Shown here one piece after another: positions 56,897 through 64,000 of a DNA stretch of 64,000 bases. The notes beneath the pieces are model-generated. The model worked only from the letters and a program-made list of their open reading frames with translations. It had not been told where the DNA came from and did no database searches. The DNA comes from Muscardinus avellanarius (lineage: Eukaryota; Chordata; Mammalia; Rodentia; Gliridae), in contig OY726578.1 of NCBI GenBank assembly GCA_963383645.1, positions 26,004,523 to 26,068,522 of the forward strand, read 5' to 3'. The translations under genes were made by a program, and so were the position numbers. Position 1 is the first letter of the stretch. Each line of letters opens with the position of its first letter.

Positions 56897-58139
56897 GGAT
56901 GAGCCAACCTGTAAACAAAAAATAAGATGAAGGACAGAAAACCAAAATTAAATAATACAAATTTACTAAAGACACTAGGAACATACCACTGAATAATCAG
57001 GTTGCTCTAGTGGACTCATGCGCAAATGTACACACTCCCATTCTTGAGAAGGTCGGGTTACCTGTGTAGTTAGAGCTGTCCCACCTAGACTTGCCACAGC
57101 ACACTGGCCGTCTCTGCATAATGTGCGGCCTTTGCTGCTGCTTTGCTCAGAATTCACCTTGGAGAGGACCCTGCTGTCACCACAACTAGAGAGTGCTGAG
57201 AAATGCCTGGATCCTCTGCGCGAGAGCGGCCATGAATGCCTCCCCTACACAGCAAGGCGACGAGTGAGGGTCCTCCTGGGAGAAGAGGCATGTCCAAGCC
57301 TTATGCCACAGCTGGGCTGAACCCTGCCTGGAGATGCCATGCCAACGTGGATGGGGTTCTGCAGATACCAGCTACAGCCACGCCCTCTCAGCATCTGCAT
57401 GTAAATTATTCATGCAGTCCATAGGCAGAATCTCAAAGTGAGAAATAGCCCTGAGAGAAGGTGTGGTCGCTGGCCGAAAGTACTCTCCACTTATAGATAT
57501 TCTTTCATAACTATTATTCTTTTAATAATGATTCTTTTAACTATCCACATGAATTGCTCCAGTGGTGTAAGATCAGGACTGTGAGAGAAACTGAGTCCGT
57601 GGAAAATAAAATTTCTGGTAATTTGTCCAAACCTCTAAATGTCCTTGGCTTTGTTCAGATGGTAAAAGAACTTAGAGATTAGATGCAGTGGTAGCATTCC
57701 AGTCAGTAATTACAAAAGCAGATTTCCTCTCAATCTCTGACATTCAACCTAATCACTAACTAACCTAGAGGGGGAGGCGACCCGATGCCTCCATTTACCT
57801 CTCTTTGTGATCCTGCCCAGATACGGGAAGACAAACGTTGGGTGTAACATCAAAGCAACCCAGTTTATGAGCAACTAATACTGCCCAATACAATGGAGCT
57901 GAAGGCTAGGAAGATTCTTGACCTTTACACCCAGTATGAGCCCTGCCCGAGATGGGAGGGGCGCCACGTGGCCCAGGAAAGGATATTGCAAAGGGTCTGG
58001 GACAGGAATATGGATTATTTATAAGATGAATAGGTTTCTAATAAGCCTATCATTTGGGGAAAAGTGTTTCACAGCTAAGGAAGTATATCTGACAACTAAA
58101 TCTAAAAACTACATGGTATTTTTGGTGTTTGTCTGCCAA
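56897..58139. other. Unique sequence
   Basis: No repeat or gene recognised over about 1.2 kb; part could be the U3 of the LTR that follows. Confidence 0.35.
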
Positions 58140-58604
58140 ACTGTGTTGTGAGTTTGCTTAAGCTTTCAGACTTTAGGAGGTAAGATGGCAACACCTGAGA
58201 AAACTCTATCACATCCACCTGAATCACCACATCTCCCCATGCCTGCCATACGGACTGAGCCCAAAAGATGGAAAGTTCCAAGAAAGTTAAAGAAGATTCC
58301 CCGAGAGGCCTCCAAGCCTTTGGGCATGCCCGTTTCTTCTGGAAGATTGCCCTTTGGAACTGCCTATCTGCAAATTCCGGGAGAAGATCTGGAGCTAATC
58401 TCTTGAAAGCCAAAAGCCAGCCGAAAGCCGGACTAGTTTTTTTTACCTTTGTTTACATGTTATTCACTATTGTTTTACAGTGATTGCATCCCCCTCCTTT
58501 TCTCTTATTATTAACTTTACTGGTGAAGGGTATAAATTTTTCGGGGTTCTTGTAATAAAGTGTCATTAGCTCAAGAAGCTCTTGTCCATACCAGGTTCTT
58601 TCCA
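58140..58604 (+). mobile_element. LTR-like block (family H)
   Basis: TGTGTTGTGAG at the left, TATAAA at 58531-58536, AATAAA at 58554-58559, GTGTCATTAGCTC, and an end GGTTCTTTCCA. A primer-site-like sequence lies just beyond. TATA-to-AATAAA spacing is only about 20 bp. The left boundary is a guess and no TSD was found. Confidence 0.48.
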
Positions 58605-58608
58605 AGAA

Positions 58609-58625
58609 GCGCCGTGAATAGGGAC
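58609..58625 (+). promoter_or_regulatory. tRNA-Lys3-like primer-binding site
   Basis: GCGCCGTGAATAGGGAC resembles the 3' part of the tRNA-Lys3 primer site with one extra base and one or two changes. It lies four bases after the LTR-like end. Confidence 0.4.
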
Positions 58626-59471
58626 TTAAAGAAATTTAGTTCCTAGAAGAGAAAGAATCGCTGCAGATAAGAGGCTGCAGTATGTCACCCTATCCTTCCC
58701 CATCTTTTCTGAGATTCTCGATTGCTAGTGGACTCGCGCCCCATTTGGACTGAGTTGGTTTATGGCAGGGCTCCAGCAGGGCTGAGAAGCCCTAGGCCAG
58801 AAGATGCGACAGATCCGTGCAGGAGGGCAAATGTTTCTTGCCTGAGCAGCATCTGAGGCCTTGGTTACAGGAGAGCGGAGACTCCAGTCCACATCCATCC
58901 CCTCGTTTCCACTGCAGAACAGAGTGAGGGAGAGGACACAGCGCAGTGTGGGCATTCTGAGAAAAACTGAGTGGGGCGGGTGTGGAGGGCATGACATAGA
59001 GCAGCCCTCAGGGAGAGCTCAGGGAGGAAGAGAGGAAGGAGCCATGATAGGAATCGTGGTAAAGAAGACCCCAGTCAGAACAAAAGCAGCACAGAGGCCC
59101 CATGGTAGGAACATGTTTTAAGCAGAACAAGGCTGATCTCAGGAGGTTAGTGGCCAGACAAGAATGGTGTTTAGGGCAAAGGAAGATGCCATTAGCAATA
59201 AGGGTCGGGAGATTTGTGTGCTTTCGAAGCAGCTCCAGGTCACCTGAGTGCCTGCCAGTCATGTCTTTACAAGTATACATTAGGAGACCTCATCCAGATA
59301 TCTCAGCAATAGAAATTCATTGCTCTAACTTCCAGAACAAATGCACAAGAAGAAGAAATGAGGTGTGACTTAGTTTCTTCCAGAGTGCCTGTCACTCCAT
59401 TTCTGGGTGTCTCCTGTCCTGAAGGCACATGGTGTGGAGGTTGGTTTTCCTGTAGCAAATGAGGACTCAGG
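58626..59471. other. Unclassified sequence after the LTR-like block
   Basis: Could be proviral leader, but no gag motif is seen; otherwise unique. Confidence 0.3.
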
Positions 59472-59672
59472 TGTGTGGTGTGTGTCACATACTAGTGATC
59501 CCAGTAATTGGGAGGCTGAGACAGGAGGATCAATGGTTTGAGGACAGCCTCACCAGGTAGGGAAACTGTTCAACCTAGTGAGACCCTGTTTTAAAATTCA
59601 AGAAAAAGAAATTGGCTGATGATGCTGCTCAGAGTTCGAATGCTCTGGGATTCAATCCTCAGTACCACAGAA
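59472..59672 (+). mobile_element. Diverged SINE, sense
   Basis: GTGTGGTGTGTGTCACATAC to AATCCTCAGTACCAC. Confidence 0.75.
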
Positions 59673-60158
59673 AAGGGGAACTCTGAGTGAACCCCACCCA
59701 TTGCAGAAGGATCATGGAGTAATGGTGGCCACTGTCTTGGCCAGTCCCTTGACTCTCCTCTTGGCCCTGGACTTGGATGCCTTGAATAAGTTCTCTCTGC
59801 CAACTGGAACTGGATGCCTCCTTCCTCCCTGCGGCCTTGCTAAGTAAAGCTTGCTCAGGGCCACCTCCCTGTCCTAACCAACCCTGCCCCTCACAAGTTT
59901 CTTTTGACCCACAACCCTGCAGCTGATGCCTGCAGCTGCTCCAGAGCTCCTGGCAACCTTATGTGAAGCGATTTCTCTGCCTCCTTCCACTGCGCCAGGT
60001 CACCAGGAGGGTCCAGTGTTACAGGCCATTTTGCCCTTCTTGCACACCAGGAAGGAGAAAAAGAACATCTTTCACAGGCAGGGAGAGAAAATCTGTAAAT
60101 GGTGGGAGGCAAGGCCAGTGCAGTGACTGAGGTAAATTAGGTAGGGAGGCCTCCCCGA
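59673..60158. other. Unique sequence
   Basis: No gene or repeat recognised. Confidence 0.35.
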
Positions 60159-60305
60159 GGCCAAGCATGGCCACAGGGCAGCTCCTGGGAGACTGAGACA
60201 GGAGGGTCATGAGTTCAAGGACAGGACATGGAACTTAGCAAGGCCCTGTTTTAAGGTAAACAGTTTAAAGGGCTGCAGCTCAGTGTTCAATCCCTAGAAT
60301 CACCA
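60159..60305 (+). mobile_element. Diverged, shortened SINE, sense
   Basis: AGGCCAAGCATGGCCACAGG to CCCTAGAATCACC. Confidence 0.65.
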
Positions 60306-60635
60306 AAAGAATGGCCAGGGATGGGTCCTGTCCCCTCCCCTTCCCTCTGCTTCTGACAGTCAGGGCTGCATCAGAGTGCTGGAGGCCTGTGCCCTCCCGT
60401 GGAGTGAGCATCCCTTGGTGGGCTGCTGCCGTGTCCTTGACCGACTTTCTAGATCAAGCACAAGTACCTTTAGGCTCTGCCTGGATATGTCCACTAAGAG
60501 GGACCCTCAGGTGTGTTTCTAAAGCGGGTTATGGTCTACTTAGACAGTAAGCAGAGTGCTATCGAATCCTGGGAGTGAGGTGTAAGCACAACTTAGGCAA
60601 AGAGACCTTAGAGACACCGTGCATGCTGCCAAAGG
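60306..60635. other. Unique sequence
   Basis: No gene or repeat recognised. Confidence 0.35.
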
Positions 60636-60650
60636 GGATAACATTCTCTT

Positions 60651-60831
60651 TTCTTTGCAGGTCTGGTGGTGGAACCCGGGGCATTCAACCTCCGAGCTAC
60701 ACCCCCTTCGCCATTTTTATTTTTAATTTGAAACAGGGTCTCACTGAGTTGCAGAGGGCCTCACTAAGTAGTTGAGGCTGCCTCAGCCTCCCGAATGCTT
60801 GGATTATAAGCGTGCGCTACCACGCCTGGCT
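60651..60831 (-). mobile_element. SINE with a perfect 15-bp TSD
   Basis: GGATAACATTCTCTT at 60636-60650 and 60832-60846; antisense, middle shortened by about 25 bp. Confidence 0.93.
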
Positions 60832-60918
60832 GGATAACATTCTCTTACTTGTGCGCTAGAATGTGACTTTCCAAACATTGGACAGGAATAGTAACTGCCT
60901 GCTTTATAAAGTGCCCAT

Positions 60919-61124
60919 TAGCCGGGCGTGGTGGCCATGCTTGTAAAACCCGGGCTTGGGAGGTGGAGACAGGAGGATCCTGCAGGTTTGAAGCCAGCCC
61001 CCCTGGCTTAAGAGACCATGTTTCCAAATACAAAGTATAAAATAGGTCTGCGAGTGTAGCCTGGAGGTAAAAGGGTTTCCAGAAACCCCATACCACCAAA
61101 AGAAAAAAAACAACAAAAAATAAA
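60919..61124 (+). mobile_element. SINE, sense, shortened Linker-2 variant
   Basis: AGCCGGGCGTGGTGGCCATG head, CCCCCTGGCTTAAGAGACCA in the middle, end CCATACCACC, A-rich tail. Confidence 0.87.
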
Positions 61125-61125
61125 C

Positions 61126-61190
61126 AGGCCGGGGCTATGGCTTGGAGGTACAGCACTCCTGAGTTCAGTCCCCAATAGCACACACACACG
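61126..61190 (+). mobile_element. ID-half fragment with a short CA tail
   Basis: GGCCGGGGCTATGGCTTGGA to CAGTCCCCAATAGCAC. Confidence 0.6.
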
Positions 61191-61394
61191 CTTGTACTAC
61201 ACACAATCATACACTACATGGTTTATTACTGTACCCAACCGAGATGTGCAGTGCCAGTCAGTTCTCTGAAGAACAAAAGTGCGTTTACACAATAGGATGG
61301 GGGAATTTCTTTGTCCTCCCTTCCTTCTTCCTCCCAGGAAGAAAAAGGAGCATCAGGTAAGGAAAGGTACTTTCCTTCACACTTAGTAACTTCT

Positions 61395-62113
61395 TGAAGG
61401 GTCCAAGAATTGCCCACCAACCCAAATATCGAAGGACTCACAAGAGATGTAAAATGCAAGGGAGGTTTATTGTGCTGCAGCTCTGTCCCGGCTAGCCAGG
61501 GGTCAAGACCAGGACACTATGGCCGAGGTTCGACCCCTCCCCACTCCACGCTGAGTTTTATAACCCATAGAGGGAGTGGTTACACACGAGGGAGTGGTTA
61601 CACACGTCAGAGCCCATCAGAGCCCGGCAAAAGTTCGAGCCCGCCAACCTTAGAATACAACCAATCAGATACAAGGACAAACAAGTACAACCAATAATTT
61701 TAAAACATGCATCCACACACGTCAGAGCCTGCTCTGCCTTTCCCACCCACCTTGGCTGGGCCAGGCTTATCTCTGCACTGGAGAATCTGCCTGGAGAGCA
61801 GATTAGCCTGGCCTTGTTTGCTGATCTAGCCCAGAGATATGGGAATGGGGTCCCATTTACAAAGACCTTGGCTGGCAAGCTGGAGATTAGAGGCTTTGAC
61901 CTTGTGGGTCCCCTACCCTCGTCCTTGAATCCTGCAACCTGGGCAGCTGGGCTTATGGATCTTCATTCTATTTCCAATCCTACCTTACTTCTATATCTTA
62001 ACTCTATATTTTAATACCTTATCCTAATCCTAATATGGAAGAAGACTTCTCTAGTTAACTTCTCATACTGGGGGGAAAGCGTTTCTTCCAGCCTGCTTTC
62101 CAGCACCCCTACA
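61395..62113 (-). mobile_element. Solo LTR, family F, copy 2
   Basis: 719 bp, TG...CA, with the 4-bp TSD TTCT at 61391-61394 and 62114-62117. TATAAA on minus (61557-61562) and AATAAA (61466-61471). Differs from 42257-42966 by few substitutions and small indels, in the opposite orientation, 18.4 kb away. Confidence 0.92.
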
Positions 62114-62237
62114 TTCTGTCCCCCTTTGGCTTTACCTGTGCAGTTTCCATCGACTGAGGATACCTGGGTATTGTGTCTATAGGGAGAACCAGCAATTTAT
62201 AATGGTGCTTCTTGTGGTGGCTGCATAGGAAGATTTA

Positions 62238-62371
62238 GTCTTTATTTTGAAACAGGGTCTCACTGAGTTGCAGAGGGCCTCACTAAGTAGTTGAGTCTGG
62301 CCTCGAACCATGATTCTCCCATCTCAGCTCACAAATGCTGGAATGACGAGCATGTACCACCATGCCCGGGT
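62238..62371 (-). mobile_element. SINE B1 half, antisense
   Basis: CTTTATTTTGAAACAGGGTC to CCACCATGCCCGG; the ID half is missing. Confidence 0.78.
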
Positions 62372-62944
62372 TCATGCTGATGTCCAGCCTCGGCCAGTCC
62401 AGGGGTCTGGAAGGAGATGTAGGTTCAGAAAAATTGAAGAATGAGAAACACTGTGTTTAGTACAGAGAGACGACATCTCTGCCTGTGCCCTAGAATATGC
62501 TTTATTTGTACATTAATCCAAACAGATGACAGCAAGCCACATCATACATATTTTGTTTTACATTTGGTATTTTTATTAACCTAAATTTCAAGAAGCAGTC
62601 ACCCTTAAAACCATCTATTTTTTCTGTTCTATTTTTCATTTAAATCTGTTAGGAGGTGACCTATGAAACTTATTTTCATCTATAATCTTTTAAAACTTTT
62701 ACTTACCTATGTTTAACCTATGACCTTATGTCATAAATGATGAACTGCAACTCACTTTTATTCTCTATCTTAAAAGTAAGTGCTGGATTTACTGTTTCTA
62801 CTTCTAAGCCTAACTGCTATTTTCATCCACCATTTTAACCTTGGGGTATTCTGTTAACTTAATCTTAACCACCAAACCTACACTGAACTTATTCTATTTC
62901 TCATGGTCTCAATATACATTGTCTATACCTTAGTTTTCTTTTCT
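62372..62944. other. AT-rich unique sequence
   Basis: No gene or repeat recognised. Confidence 0.35.
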
Positions 62945-63149
62945 TTTTTCTTTCTTTTGTGGTACTGAGGATGGAACCCAGGGGCATTCTACCTCCAAGG
63001 TACACTACCAGCTTTTATTTTTTATTTTAAAACAGAGTCTCACTAAGTTGCTGAGAGCCTCACTAAGTAGCTGAGGCTGTCCTCAAACTGCCATCCTTCT
63101 GTCTCAGCCTCTCCTGCTGGGATGACGAGGGTGTGCCACCATGCATGGC
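62945..63149 (-). mobile_element. SINE, antisense, with TSD
   Basis: TTTTGTGGTACTGAGGATGG to CCACCATGCATGGC; TATACCTTA(G/A)TTTT occurs on both sides. Confidence 0.85.
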
Positions 63150-63451
63150 TATACCTTAATTTTTTATAATTTCTATTAAGTTGTTTACCAAGATGACTCT
63201 TGTGCTTTAGTGAGCAGGCACCAAGGAGGTCCCTGCCTGCCCACCCTCTGCAGAAACAGCAGAGTCTTGACCTCAAGCCATTTTCTACTAATATTAACTC
63301 TGCTTTCCAAAGTGGAGGATCAGCTGGTGGTGAAAAAGTATTCTGATGAGCGCGAGCCCCTGAGGGGTATACCACAGCAGACCCCCTATCTTGGAGGTGA
63401 CATGCCGAGGGCCTGGTACAGTAAGTACAGTTTATTTAAAGTTACCTTTTC
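63150..63451. other. Unique sequence
   Basis: No exon or repeat recognised. Confidence 0.35.
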
Positions 63452-63664
63452 AGCCGGGCATGGTGGTGCACGTTTGTAATCCCAGCATTCAGGAGGCTGA
63501 GATGGGAGCATCGCAGTTCTTGGACAGCCTCAGCTACTTAGTGATGCCCTCTGCAACTCAGTGAGACCCTGTTTCAAAATAGAGAATAAAAATAGGGTAG
63601 GGGATGTGGCTTGGAGGTCAAATGCCCCTGGGTTCCATCCCCAGACCCACAAAAAATAAAAAAT
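63452..63664 (+). mobile_element. B1-dID SINE, sense, with TSD
   Basis: AGCCGGGCATGGTGGTGCAC head to CCATCCCCAGACCCAC; AAAGTTAC(C/T)TTTT on both sides. Confidence 0.88.
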
Positions 63665-64000
63665 AAAGTTACTTTTTCTTTTTATGGCTAAAACCTTAGG
63701 TGAGCTAGGTGTTGTAACCAGAGGAGAAAAAAAAAGCACTCTTTTATACGTACCTCTTTGAAAAATTCCTCATGGGTCATATTCTTAGTGCTCTTCCCAG
63801 CACAAATCTTAGGACATTTTCCAGTCATATTCATATCAATTTCCCAATTTATTACAGAACAGTAGTCTCCATTCGAGGCTATTTTCAATTTCCCCCAAAG
63901 AACCTTTAATATTGTCATTATTATAACTAAAATCATGAGGCATCATTGAGTCTTATGGAGGACTCCATTTCATAGGATTCCAAGTCATAATGGAAGAGTC
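63665..64000. other. Unique sequence at the window end
   Basis: An 82-codon minus ORF (63936-63688) has no recognised motif. Confidence 0.35.

Overview
The window is mammalian nuclear DNA, most likely from a sciuromorph rodent. About 70 copies of one dimeric SINE fill it: a 7SL/B1-like left half (GGCGTGGTGGCGCACGC, box-B-like GGTTCGAAGCC) joined to an ID-like, tRNA-derived right half that ends CCCCAGTACC. That B1-dID arrangement is known from squirrels, mountain beaver and dormice. Here the linker and ID half differ from the common squirrel consensus as I recall it, so a squirrel relative such as mountain beaver, or a dormouse, fits better. The species is an inference. No complete protein-coding host gene is visible.

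Layout. 1-510 is a CpG-rich promoter built of CRE/GC-box repeats with a possible first exon. 2.0-8.7 kb holds SINEs, two LTR-like blocks and a gammaretrovirus-like RT relic. 8.7-13.1 kb (minus) is a defective endogenous retrovirus with one clear LTR, a gamma-type transmembrane Env relic and betaretrovirus-like pol and gag pieces. 13.2-20.4 kb is SINE clusters, several SINE-in-SINE, plus a local tandem duplication carrying a CTCF-type motif in both copies and a telomere-like patch. 20.8-29.8 kb holds a CCAAT/TATA-bearing LTR-like repeat present four times; one copy is split by a complete two-LTR non-autonomous element with a 38-bp internal minisatellite. 29.8-44.7 kb is SINEs, solo LTRs and one possible host exon.

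33.7-36.4 kb and 44.9-55.0 kb hold two HAL1-like (ORF1-only) L1 derivatives, both minus. The second is interrupted by a 7.3-kb full-length L1 on plus with an intact ORF1 and a broken ORF2. All three share a 3' tail that is itself an inverted, decayed ORF2 fragment. 55-64 kb is SINE-bearing non-coding DNA with a second near-identical solo LTR and one further LTR-like block.

The elements form two dependency systems: SINEs and ORF1-only elements presumably moved by L1 ORF2p in trans, and LTR elements, mostly solo or gutted. The most unusual features are the ORF1-only L1 family with its inverted ORF2 tail, and the two-LTR element with the AAGATGG array. Boundaries without a quoted target-site duplication (TSD) were judged by eye and may be off by 5-20 bases.
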